DNA of 57,996 nucleotides from DAOTYX01 sp034434635 (GTDB lineage Bacteria > Chloroflexota > Anaerolineae > B4-G1 > DUEL01), in contig DAOTYX010000118.1 in the NCBI GenBank assembly GCA_034434635.1, forward strand, positions 1 through 57,996. The letters are read 5' to 3'. The translations under genes were made by a program, and so were the position numbers. Numbering within the stretch: the first letter of the stretch is position 1; every line of letters begins with the position of its first letter. Of this stretch, positions 7,974 through 17,200 are shown piece by piece. The notes beneath the pieces were generated by a model. The model was given only the letters and a program-made list of their open reading frames with translations, ran no database searches and had not been told where the DNA came from.

Positions 7974-10205
7974 TCAGCGCACCCGCACGCGGGTCAGGAC
8001 CACGTGATCCTCTAACTGCGCCCCTGTCGCCGAGATGAGGGGCAGGCGGACGATCTCCTCACCGCGCAGGACGTAGACCGTCACCCGGAGGTCATAGGAG
8101 CCGGGCGGGGCGTCGGGATAGACGGTGAGCGCGCGCTGTTCCACCACCTGCTGGCCGGTTTGCCAGGAGGCGGTCGGCGCGGCCCCCTCCAGTGGCCAGG
8201 AGTCGTGTTGCGCTGCCTTGCGCTGGGCGTCGTCCACCAACTGTGCGGAGACGGTGTAGTTGGTGTCCATCGGCCGCTCTCCACGCCAGTAGAGGGTCAG
8301 CGTGACCGTCTCGCCCGGGCGCACGGCCAGCGCGCTCAGGTCGTACCCCACCAGCGCCATCTGCCCGCCGAAGTCAAGGGTGATGGGGTTAGGCACGTCA
8401 TCGGGGCGGGGGCGCAATTCCACCCGCCCGAAGCGCAGGCTGTCCCCGCCGTCCGCCAGGGGCAGGCGCACGCCGCTGACGGGGTCGTACAACCCCACCT
8501 CTACCTGGGTCACATCCGGGGCGTAGGCGGTGGCGGGCAGCCGCAGCACCGTGCGGTCGGCCCAACGGAAGCCCGGCGTCAGGCGAGTGGCGGAGAGCCG
8601 CCCCAGGCCAGGGAGGGTATCGCGCTGCGCCACCAGACGCTCCTCCAGGCCCAGCAGGTGGACGAAGACCGCCGTCTCCTGACCGGCAGGGGCCAGCGCC
8701 TCCCAGTACAGCGTCACCGCCACCTCGCTGCCCGGCCCGGCGGCCCCGGTTTCCAGGTCATATCCCAGCAGCCGCATCACCCCGCCGAAATCGGCCTGCA
8801 GGGGATGAGGGATGGCAGCGACCTCCTCGTCGGACAGCGGCGCGGGAGGGGCGTAGGCCGGGGCGATCCAGGCTGGCAGCGCCGCCGTCGAGAGGCCCAG
8901 CAGGAGGAGCGCGCAGGTTGCCAGCGGCCACCCTTCCCAGCGGCGCGGCAGCCATCCCGCCAGCCCCAGCGCCAGCCCCAGTGACCAGACCGGGATGGCG
9001 GGGAAGACCAGCCGCCCCTGCGATGACCAGGTCACCTGCGCCCATCTGAACCAGCCAAAGACCACCGCTCCCGCCCACAGCAGGAGAATCAAGAGTGAAA
9101 AGGCCCCCTGAACCCCTCCCGCAGGCTTCGGCATCCTCTTTCTGAGCAGCCCGATGGCCAGGCCGGCCACGGCGACGACCAGCAGCCCGTTGAGGAGGGT
9201 GTAAGCCCAAGGGGGCATCGGCACGTTCAGGCCGCCGAAGTTGCCCCAGTAGCCGGCCAGGAAACTGTACCGCTCCCGCCACAACTGCGCCAGGTCTGCC
9301 GGCACATCCCGCTGGCCGAGAATCTCGATGAACGCGCTCCAGCCCAGCAGGTCACCGTACAGGTGCAGGTTGCGCAGGTACCACCAGCCAGCGACGGCCA
9401 GGACGGGAAGGAGCACGCCGAGGGAGAGGCGAAGGACAGCCAGGATGCGCTGGGACATTCGGGCGCCCGGCGCCTGCGCCCAGCCACGCACGGCGACGGC
9501 CAGCAGCGCCAGCGGGAGCAGTCCCAGCGCGCTCTCCTTCGTCAGCGCGGCCAGGCCGACGAGCAGGCCCAGGAAGAGGGCGTCGCGAATGCGGAAGGAC
9601 GGGCGCATCATCCCCAGCAGCGCCATGCTGCACAGCGGCACCACCAGGTTGTCGTTGTTCACCGAGCCGCTGATGAAGATGAACATCGGCGTGAAGGCGT
9701 GGATCGCCGCGGCACCCAGCGCCAGCGTTGGGTGGTGGGGAAAGAGCGTGCGGACCAGCCGGTAGGTCAGGTAGACCGCCGCCGCGCCCATCCCGACGGA
9801 GAGCAGACGAATGAGATGCACGGCCAACACCGTCCCGCGCCAGGGGAAGGCCTCCCGCGCCGGGTCGTGGACCACCAGGTTGACGTTCCCGTCAGGAGTG
9901 GCGACGCCGAGGTCCGCCTGGGGGTTGAGGTAGCGCACCTGCGGCATATCCGACGTGTCGATCCAGGACGTGATCGCCGCGGCCAGCGCATAGTAGAGCG
10001 GCGGCTGGCTGCCCTCCTGTCGCCACGGTCCCACGTTGGCCGGGTCCTGCACGGGCAGCGCCCAGTGGGTGGCGATGAACTGCACCATCGGATAGTGCCA
10101 CAGTTCGTCGGAAGCCTCGAAGGGGGGCACGACGACGCTGTAGGCCGCCCCCAGGAGCACGAAGAGGGCCAGGATCAGCAGGAGATAGGTGTCAGGGGGT
10201 CTCAT
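7974..10205 (-). CDS. RgtA/B/C/D-like membrane glycosyltransferase with two C-terminal modules
   Basis: A 743-residue polytopic protein whose ATG at 10205 follows a tandem-repeat spacer. The N-terminus has one helix and then PPFEASDELWHYP, the acidic-site motif typical of large Chloroflexota membrane glycosyltransferases related to the GT39/RgtA superfamily. Hydrophobic segments continue to residue ~440. Residues ~470-590 and ~600-735 are two copies of the beta-sandwich module (TAVFVHLLG, then TNYTVSAQLVD, with PPGSYDLRVTVY). The only sizeable gap in the operon, filled by an 8-bp tandem repeat, lies just upstream; the 6-bp gap downstream indicates cotranscription with the next gene. Donor and acceptor are unknown. 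Confidence 0.85.
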   Translation of the reverse strand: MRPPDTYLLLILALFVLLGAAYSVVVPPFEASDELWHYPMVQFIATHWALPVQDPANVGPWRQEGSQPPLYYALAAAITSWIDTSDMPQVRYLNPQADLGVATPDGNVNLVVHDPAREAFPWRGTVLAVHLIRLLSVGMGAAAVYLTYRLVRTLFPHHPTLALGAAAIHAFTPMFIFISGSVNNDNLVVPLCSMALLGMMRPSFRIRDALFLGLLVGLAALTKESALGLLPLALLAVAVRGWAQAPGARMSQRILAVLRLSLGVLLPVLAVAGWWYLRNLHLYGDLLGWSAFIEILGQRDVPADLAQLWRERYSFLAGYWGNFGGLNVPMPPWAYTLLNGLLVVAVAGLAIGLLRKRMPKPAGGVQGAFSLLILLLWAGAVVFGWFRWAQVTWSSQGRLVFPAIPVWSLGLALGLAGWLPRRWEGWPLATCALLLLGLSTAALPAWIAPAYAPPAPLSDEEVAAIPHPLQADFGGVMRLLGYDLETGAAGPGSEVAVTLYWEALAPAGQETAVFVHLLGLEERLVAQRDTLPGLGRLSATRLTPGFRWADRTVLRLPATAYAPDVTQVEVGLYDPVSGVRLPLADGGDSLRFGRVELRPRPDDVPNPITLDFGGQMALVGYDLSALAVRPGETVTLTLYWRGERPMDTNYTVSAQLVDDAQRKAAQHDSWPLEGAAPTASWQTGQQVVEQRALTVYPDAPPGSYDLRVTVYVLRGEEIVRLPLISATGAQLEDHVVLTRVRVR

Positions 10206-10212
10206 AAGTGGT

Positions 10213-10350
10213 GGTCATTGGTATGTTGGTACATTGGTACGTTGGTACATTGGTACATTGGTACGTTGGTACATTGGTACATTGGTCATTGGTTCATTGG
10301 TACATTGGTTCATTGGTCATTGGTACATTGGTCATTGGTTATTGGTCATT
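10213..10350. repeat. 8-bp tandem repeat (CATTGGTA and variants)
   Basis: About 16 consecutive units of 8 bp, alternating between CATTGGTA, CGTTGGTA and slightly shortened forms such as CATTGGT and CATTGGTT, fill the space between two glycosyltransferase genes. The repeat runs into the 3' end of the upstream gene, whose last codons and TGA stop are made of repeat sequence. It is visibly less GC-rich than its surroundings. I see no promoter or terminator in it. Confidence 0.95.
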
Positions 10351-13097
10351 CCGCCCAGTATTATAGCATCCTCTCCGGCCAGCGGACAGTCGGCCCCGCG
10401 GACGGGCAGACGGGCCATGCTCGTCAGGTCATACAGGCCGGCCAGGAGGCGGTACTCGCCAGGGGGCGCGCCCTCGGGCAGGGAGAGCCGGTAGCGGTCG
10501 GGGACCACTTCGCCCGGCAGCCAGTGGTTGGTGGGGTGGCGCCCCGCCTGCGGCTGCGCATCGGCCTGGTCGTAGACCTGCCCGTCTGGCCCTACCAGGT
10601 GGAGAAAGACGGTGTAGGCGCGGTCGGTGAACGCCAGCGCCTGCCAGTAGAGCGTCACCTCGATGGCACCCTCTTCGGGTGAGACCTCGGCGCCGGCCAG
10701 GGCCAGGCTCTCCCCCAACCGGCAGCCGAGTGGGGAAACGCCGGTCGGCAGGGTGAAGGTGCGCGTCACGTCCACCTGCACCGAGCCGACCGAGAGCCGG
10801 CCGTCCGCCGAGGCAGCCCAGACCGTCGTCGGCCCGCCGGCAGCGTAGGGGGAGACCGGCACACGGCGGATGGTGCGATAGCGGTCGCCGGCGGCCCAGG
10901 CAGATGTCGCGCCGGGCTCAGGGAGCAGCGACACCGCCTCCCCGTCGCCCACGCTCAGACGCGGCTCCTCAAAGGGGCCAGTCACCCGCCAGATCGCCTC
11001 AACCTGCACCTCCTCGCCCGGCGGGACCACCGTGGGACGGATGGCGGCGGCCTCCAGCACCAGCCCGCCCAGGCTGGCGGAGACCACCTGCCCGGCGGCC
11101 AGGGTAGCGGTGAAGGGATGAGCCGGCGGGGAGATGGTCAACGGTCCGACCGTTGCCGCGCCGTGAGGGGGCCCGCCGGGCTCGTACACCACCAGCCGCA
11201 GGCGGTAGAAGTCGCCAGGCGGCGTTCCGGGGAAGGGGAAGAGAGCGTAGCGGCCCAGCACCGGCTCGTCCAGGGGCCAGCGGCCCGCTACCAGATAGGG
11301 GCCGCTGATCATGCCGTCAGCGCGGCCCCACTCCACGCCGTCTGTGTCCTCCAGGCGAGCCGAGACAGCCAGATGGAGGGGCAGCGACGCACGCGCCTGC
11401 CAGTAGCATGCGGCCAGCACCGCCTCGTCGCCTGGAGTCAGCGGCAGAACACAGCCCAACGGGTCCAACGGCAGGTCCAGGTTGGTCTCGAGGGATGGAG
11501 TGAGATCCGGACCACAGACAGCGGACGGCAGCGGTCCGTGGTCCGTGGTCCGTGGTCCATCGTCCGGCAACGGCAGACACTCCGGGAAGAGTCGGTAATG
11601 ACGGAGCCGCAGGCCGGTCGGCTGCTCCGTCAACGGCACCTCCTCGCCCACCTGCTCCAACAGCGCCGCGACCACGCCGGTGGGGTCCACCATCTGCGGC
11701 TCCCACTCCACGAGCCACGCCCCGGAACGCCCGGCGAGCAGGTCGTTGAGCAGCGCGGCGGTGTTGCGGTAATGGAGCACGTGGTTGACGTTGAGGATGG
11801 GGTCATCAGGCAGGGCTGCCCAGCCGTCTGGCCCGGCGTAGTACTGCCAGGCGGGGAAGATCGGCCCGGGGACGAGCAACACGATCTCGTCATCGGCCAT
11901 CTGTGTCTGGACCAGGCGGGCGGCGGTGCGGAAGTCGCTGCGGGCGAAGGCGGGGTCGAAGTAGAGGTGACGTAACCCCAGGCCGGCGGTGGCGACCAGG
12001 GCGGCCAGCAGGAGCACCGCCGTCGCCGCGCAGACGGCGCGCCAGCGGCCTGCCCGCTTCAGCAGGCCGTCCACGGCCATCGCCGGCAGGAGGAAGAGCG
12101 GCGGGGCGGCCAGGATCAGGTAGCGTGGGGAGAACTTGGGGACGTGGCGGAAGAGCCAGGCCATCAGCGCCACCGGCACGACGAAGTGGGCCAGGAGCAG
12201 CAGCGATGTCCACCAGCCTCCCTTCCGCCACGAGAACAGCAGCGTTATCAGGCCAGCCAGGCAACCCGCGCCCCACACTACCAGCGCTGCTGTCTCCTCG
12301 GCGGCGGTCATCATCTCCCCGGTGACGAAGCCGCGCACGGCCCCGGCGAGCACGAAGCGCCAGTCGAGCAGGCCTGGCCAATAGCCTGCGTTCTCTCCCC
12401 AGAAGCGCAGGGCATAGACAGCCCACGGCAGCCAGAGGAGCAGCGCCGCGCCCAGTGCCAGCCCACCGCGCAGAAGCCTCTGGGATTCCGCGGACTTCCG
12501 AAGTCTGAAAAGAAGGAGCGCGGCGTGGAAGGCAAACAGGAACAGGCTGGTGGTCTGCGTGTACAGCATCAACCCGTCCAGGAGCGTGAGGCCCACCCAG
12601 TACTGCCAGCAGCGCGGGTGGCGGAGCGCGCGGAGGAGGAGCATCGTCGCCAGCAGGCCGAGGAGTGCCTGGAGGATGTACATCCGCACGTTCTGGCTGT
12701 GCCAGATGTACAGCGGAGAGAGCGCCGCCAGCAACCCCGCCAGCAACCCTGCCCGCCAGGAGCGCAGGTCGGCGCCCAGGCGGACGAAGCCAGCCACCAG
12801 CAGCGTGCCGGCCCAGACGGACAGGAAACGCGCGGCGAACTCCGTCTGCCCGGCGACGGGCAGCCACACCGCGAGCAGTTCGCCGTGCAGCGGGGGGACC
12901 AGGTCGCGGGAGGACCAGAAGAACGCCTGCGCCGGCCCCAGCCCGGCGGTATAGACGGCGTACCCCTCGTCGTACCAGAAACTCTGGCCGTCCAGCCGAT
13001 ACAGACGCAGCGCCCAGGTCAGGAGCAGCAGGATGAGGACGAGGAAACCCAGTCGCCGGTAGGGGGCAAAGGGTTGCGACGAGGTCTGAGCGTGCAT
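10332..13097 (-). CDS. GT39-family-like membrane glycosyltransferase with long beta-sandwich tail
   Basis: A 921-residue protein taken from the ATG at 13097, 7 bp after the upstream stop. A longer frame exists but its extra 24 residues overlap the upstream gene and look like shadow sequence. Residues ~18-370 form a polytopic membrane domain. SFWYDEGYA gives the conserved acidic pair of GT39-type enzymes and RDLVPPLHGE the second loop. The soluble tail of ~550 residues contains several beta-rich segments; the clearest module is at ~795-915 (YTVFLHLVG, HPTNHWLPGE, PPGEYRLLAGLYD). A 7-bp tandem repeat (11533-11567) encodes part of a linker at ~510-525. The final residues MTNNQ and the stop are read from an 8-bp repeat array. 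Surface glycosylation is inferred. Confidence 0.86.
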   Translation of the reverse strand: MHAQTSSQPFAPYRRLGFLVLILLLLTWALRLYRLDGQSFWYDEGYAVYTAGLGPAQAFFWSSRDLVPPLHGELLAVWLPVAGQTEFAARFLSVWAGTLLVAGFVRLGADLRSWRAGLLAGLLAALSPLYIWHSQNVRMYILQALLGLLATMLLLRALRHPRCWQYWVGLTLLDGLMLYTQTTSLFLFAFHAALLLFRLRKSAESQRLLRGGLALGAALLLWLPWAVYALRFWGENAGYWPGLLDWRFVLAGAVRGFVTGEMMTAAEETAALVVWGAGCLAGLITLLFSWRKGGWWTSLLLLAHFVVPVALMAWLFRHVPKFSPRYLILAAPPLFLLPAMAVDGLLKRAGRWRAVCAATAVLLLAALVATAGLGLRHLYFDPAFARSDFRTAARLVQTQMADDEIVLLVPGPIFPAWQYYAGPDGWAALPDDPILNVNHVLHYRNTAALLNDLLAGRSGAWLVEWEPQMVDPTGVVAALLEQVGEEVPLTEQPTGLRLRHYRLFPECLPLPDDGPRTTDHGPLPSAVCGPDLTPSLETNLDLPLDPLGCVLPLTPGDEAVLAACYWQARASLPLHLAVSARLEDTDGVEWGRADGMISGPYLVAGRWPLDEPVLGRYALFPFPGTPPGDFYRLRLVVYEPGGPPHGAATVGPLTISPPAHPFTATLAAGQVVSASLGGLVLEAAAIRPTVVPPGEEVQVEAIWRVTGPFEEPRLSVGDGEAVSLLPEPGATSAWAAGDRYRTIRRVPVSPYAAGGPTTVWAASADGRLSVGSVQVDVTRTFTLPTGVSPLGCRLGESLALAGAEVSPEEGAIEVTLYWQALAFTDRAYTVFLHLVGPDGQVYDQADAQPQAGRHPTNHWLPGEVVPDRYRLSLPEGAPPGEYRLLAGLYDLTSMARLPVRGADCPLAGEDAIILGGMTNNQ
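11533..11567 (-). repeat. in-gene heptamer tandem repeat (unit GGTCCGT on the + strand)
   Basis: Four to five consecutive copies of a 7-bp unit lie inside the 921-residue glycosyltransferase gene. They encode an Asp/Gly/Pro/Thr-rich linker between the membrane domain and the C-terminal modules. Unit length and placement parallel the heptamer array at 3651-3694 in a sister gene. Confidence 0.8.
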
Positions 13098-13104
13098 CAA
13101 CCGC

Positions 13105-14286
13105 TCAGCCTCCCGCGCCGGCGGCCTGCGGGAGGCTCCGTCCCAGGAAGGACGCGGTCTGTCGGGCAATGCGCTCCCAGGTGAACTGCGCCGCCAGCGC
13201 CGTCGCGCCCGCCTCCAGCCGTGCGCGCAGCGCCGGATTGGCGGCCAGGCCCGCCACCGTCTCTGCCAGCGCCTCGGGGTCGCGCGGGGGGACCAGCAAC
13301 ATGTTCTCCCCGTCGCGAACCTCCGGCAGGGGCACCGTCGGGTGGGTGGTGACGACCGCCCGGCCGTGGGTCAGGCAGGCGTGCAGGGTCCCCCGGCGGA
13401 AGGAGACCCCATCCCGGTAAGGGAGTACGCACACGTCCGTGGCAACGAGGCCGGCGGAGACCTCCTGGGGGCTCGTGTAGCCGGTCCAGTGCACGCGCTC
13501 CTGCAGCCCCAGTTGGGCGATCAGGCCTTCGACGCGGGCGGCGTCGGCACGGTTGGTGGGGTCGGAACTGCCCACCCGCCCGCCGACCATCAGCAGGTGG
13601 GCCGGGAGGCCGCGGGCGACCAGCAAGGCGAGCGCGCGGATCAGTTCTACGACCCCTTTGCTCTCGTTCAGGAAACCGAAGTAGCCCAGCAACAGATCAT
13701 CGGGGGAGAGGCCCCAGCGGGCGCGCGCGCCATCCCGGTCATAGTCCGGCGGGAGGGCGAGGGGAATGTTGCTGCCGATGGGGATGAGGCTAAGGCGGCT
13801 AGAGGGCACAGCCCCCTCGAGCCGCAGGTAGTCCTCCTGGTTGGTGGTGATGACGCCGTCACAGCGGCGCATCAGCAGGCGCAACGCCTGCCAGCGCAAC
13901 GGGCCAGCCTTGGGGAACAGGTAGGGCACCCGCAGGTCGTGGAAGGTGACCATGGCTGGCGGTCGTTCGGCGCGATGTGGCGCGAAGTGGATCGCCGGGT
14001 GCATGCGGTAAGCAGCGGCCTGGTACTGGATGTCCAGCACGTCCAGGCGTTCCTGCCGGGCCACGTCGAGCACCTCGCGCCAGCAGCCCCAGCGCCAGCC
14101 GCTCACCACACGGTGCACGACGAGGTCGGTGTCTGGCGCGCCCTCGCCCGCGGTGGTCACGACGTGCACCTGATGGCCCAGGCGGACCAGCGCACGCCCC
14201 AACTGCTGGGTGAAGTCCCCTACGCCGCCCTGGTCAGGCGGGTACTCGCCGGTGACCAGTCCCACGCGCATCGGCTGCGGCTCCAT
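13105..14286 (-). CDS. GT4-family glycosyltransferase
   Basis: A 393-residue soluble glycosyltransferase with the GT-B fold. The N-terminal Rossmann half opens with VGLVTGEYPPDQGGVGDF, the acceptor-side glycine loop typical of GT4 enzymes. The C-terminal half carries LLGYFGFLNESKGVVELI, the nucleotide-sugar-binding entry strand, and later a SFRRGTLHACLTHGRAVVTT segment in the place of the usual EX7E region. Its ATG follows the TAA of the upstream sensor gene with no spacer (TAAATG), so the two are almost certainly translated from one message. It likely builds the cytoplasmic, lipid-linked part of the glycan that the downstream membrane transferases use; that pathway link is inference. Confidence 0.9.
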   Translation of the reverse strand: MEPQPMRVGLVTGEYPPDQGGVGDFTQQLGRALVRLGHQVHVVTTAGEGAPDTDLVVHRVVSGWRWGCWREVLDVARQERLDVLDIQYQAAAYRMHPAIHFAPHRAERPPAMVTFHDLRVPYLFPKAGPLRWQALRLLMRRCDGVITTNQEDYLRLEGAVPSSRLSLIPIGSNIPLALPPDYDRDGARARWGLSPDDLLLGYFGFLNESKGVVELIRALALLVARGLPAHLLMVGGRVGSSDPTNRADAARVEGLIAQLGLQERVHWTGYTSPQEVSAGLVATDVCVLPYRDGVSFRRGTLHACLTHGRAVVTTHPTVPLPEVRDGENMLLVPPRDPEALAETVAGLAANPALRARLEAGATALAAQFTWERIARQTASFLGRSLPQAAGAGG

Positions 14287-17200
14287 TTAGCGGGCCAGCA
14301 GCGCGTGGACGCGCGGGCAGTTCAGGAAGGAGGCGCGGAGGCCCTCGGGGAGGTCGTCGGCAATGGCCTGCACGGCGGCGCAGGCCGCCTGATGGGCCTG
14401 CGGCTCGTCTGCCAGCGCTTCACCCGCCTCCCAGGTCAGGGGCAGGCATCCCAGTTCTACACCGGTCTCCAGTGCGCGCTTGATGTCCTCCCGCACGCCA
14501 CGGGCCAGACCGCGCCACAGGTATCCCCAACCGGCAAGTTCGGCATACCCACCCGGGATAGCCAGGGATAACAGTTCATCTGCCCGTTGGCCTGCCTGGT
14601 TGGGTTGGCCGAGGAGAAGACAGGCCCGCGCAAGGTCCCGCAGTGCCTGTGCGTGGAACCACTGCAGGCCGCCGTAGGCGGCCAGGGAGACCGCGCTCTC
14701 CAGCGAGTTGAGCGCTGCCTCCGTCTGGCCCAGGCCCAGGTGGGCCATACCGATGCCGCGTATGGCGGAAATGGTGACGACGTGGGTCAGTCCGGCCACC
14801 TCCAGCGCCTGCTGGTAGGCCGTCAATGCGGACGCGGCCAGTTGCAGGCTGGCGTAGGCATCCCCCTGAGCCACCAGAGCGATGACGCGCGCGTCCCGAA
14901 AGCCCTCCTGGTTGAGGGTGGCGAAATCGGTCAGGCGCAGCACCGTGCCATAGTGGCCCATCATCGCGTGAACCCAGGCGGAGCAGGCCTTGCAGACGTA
15001 GGCGATCAGCGGTGATTCGGCCTGCTGGGCTGTTTGGAAGCCCTGTTCCGCGTGGGTGATCGCAGCGTCATACCGGCCCCGGTAGCCCAGCACCAGGCCG
15101 GTGAAGCCCTGGCTTGCGCCGACGTAGACCTGTTCGCCAGCGCGGGCGGCCATTTCCCGGGCCTGGGCGAAGTACCGCAGGGCTTCTTCCAGGTTGCCCT
15201 TGAGCATCGCGACCAGGCCGGCGTTGTGGAAGGCCTCACCGCGCGGGTCATAGCCCGGCCAGTGGCGGGTGTCTCCCACCAGGCGCAGCCCTTCGGCGAT
15301 ACTCGCCTGCGCGGCGTCCAGTTGCCCGGCTTTGGCCTGCCCCTGCGCCAGAGCGAGCAACGCCACGCCACGGCTCCAGTCGGCCCCGGCGGCCTCGAGT
15401 TCGCGGCAGGCGGCCAGAGAGTTCTCAATCATCGCGGAGATGTCGCCGCGGTGGGCGGAGACCACCGCAGCGCTCTGGAGCGCGTGACCGCGCAGGAGCG
15501 GGTCCTGCGTCCGATTACCCATCTCCATCAGCCGCTGCCAGACCGTGTTGGCGGCGTCGAAGTTGCCGAGCATGGTGTGAGCGGTCGCACACTCGTGATA
15601 GAGGTCGGCCAGGCGTTGTCGCTCGAGACGGATGTTATGTTGCTGGATGATCTCCATCGCCTGTTCGTAGTAGTGCACCGCCTCACGCAGCGCCCAGGAA
15701 CCTTTGGCCCGGTCGCCGGCCCGGTGGAGGTAATGAACTGCTTTTTCCCACATCTCGCCGCCGCAGGCGTGGTAGGCCAGTGCGCTGCTGTGCTCCTCCA
15801 GGCGCCCACTATAGATCTCCTCCATCGCTGCCAACACACGCCGGTGGATGTTCAGCCGGCGGGTCATCAGGATCGCCTCGTAAGCCACTTCACGGATCAG
15901 GGAGTGGCTGAAGGTATAGGCGCGTCCTTCTTCCCCTTCCAGAGCGTAGTAGCGGATGAGGTTATTCTCCAGGAGCGTCCGCAGGTGTTGGTCCAGCAGG
16001 CTTTCATCCAGGGTGACTCTGGCCAGCAGTCGGCGGGTGAATATCCGGCCGATGACCGCAGCCTGGTAGAGCGTCTCCTTCACTAACGGGGGAAGATGGT
16101 CCACGCGGCTGGTCAGGAGGATGCGCAGGGTGTCGGGGATCTCGATCTGCTGCAAGGGGTGTGTTGCTCTCCACTGACCGTTCTGTTCGATCAGGATCCC
16201 CTTCTGGATCAGGGAACGCAGAGTCTCCTCGACGAAGAGCGGATTCCCTTCAGCGTGTTCCAGGATCTGCCTCTGGATATCGTGGGGGACCACGCCGCCT
16301 TGCAGCAGGTTCCGGGTCAATGTGATCGTCTCGTCTGGGGAGAGCGGTATCAGGGAGATGTCGCTCCAGTCCACTTCGCCCGGCTCCAGAGGCTCCTGCC
16401 CCAGCGCTTCGCGGATCGGCTGACGGGAGAGCAGGATGAAGAAGCAGGGGACTTCCGTGGTGAGCGGCAGGAGGCGGCGCAACATCTCCATCGTGCTGGG
16501 GTCGGCCCACTGGAGGTCCTCCAGGACGACGACGGTGGGGCGCTGACGGGCCAACCCGGCGAAGAAGAGGCGCAGGGTCGTCAGGGTATGTCCGCGTACC
16601 CCTTCCGCGGAGAGGGCGTCCAGCACCTCTGCCGATTCAGGGTCTGGTCGCACCTGAAGGAGGTTCAGGATGAAGGGATAGATCTCCCGGGCGGAGTCGG
16701 GCAGCAGCAGTTTCAGTACCTCCAGGACCTGACGTCGTATTTCCTCCTCGGTCTGTTCCTTCACGCCAGCCCAACGCCACAGCAGGTCCTGAAAGGGCAG
16801 GAGTGGCTGGTGGTTGTTGTAAGAGAAAGCGTGTCCTTCCAGCCACTGCAGGTCGGGATAACGAGAGCGCACTTCCTCCACCAGGCGGGACTTGCCCAGG
16901 CCGGCCTCACCGGTGATGGCGATGACCCCGCCGCGTCCTGCACGCAGGCGGGCCAGGCCGCTTTCCAGAGTGTGCAGTTCTTCCACGCGGCCCACCAGCG
17001 GCGAGGTAAGCGTGGCCATCGGCCAGCCGCTGACGTGCTCTTCCCGTCCTCCCACCAGCAGGTAGATCGGCATCGCATCCATCCGCCCGCGCACACGCAA
17101 TGGGGGGAGCGGGAGGAAATCGAACCGCGGATGGGCCTGGCGGTAGGTGCTCTCGCCCACAAGAATCTGCCCCGGTTCGGCCAGGTGCGCCAGGCGGTTG

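Noticed and set aside
5808..8015. 735-codon plus-strand open frame
   Set aside because: Composition (Gln, Arg, Gly, His) and lack of motifs mark it as the antisense of the 951-residue glycosyltransferase.
10213..10350. CRISPR array
   Set aside because: The units are 8 bp and contiguous, without unique spacers, and no cas genes are present. The same applies to the arrays at 29991 and 36548.
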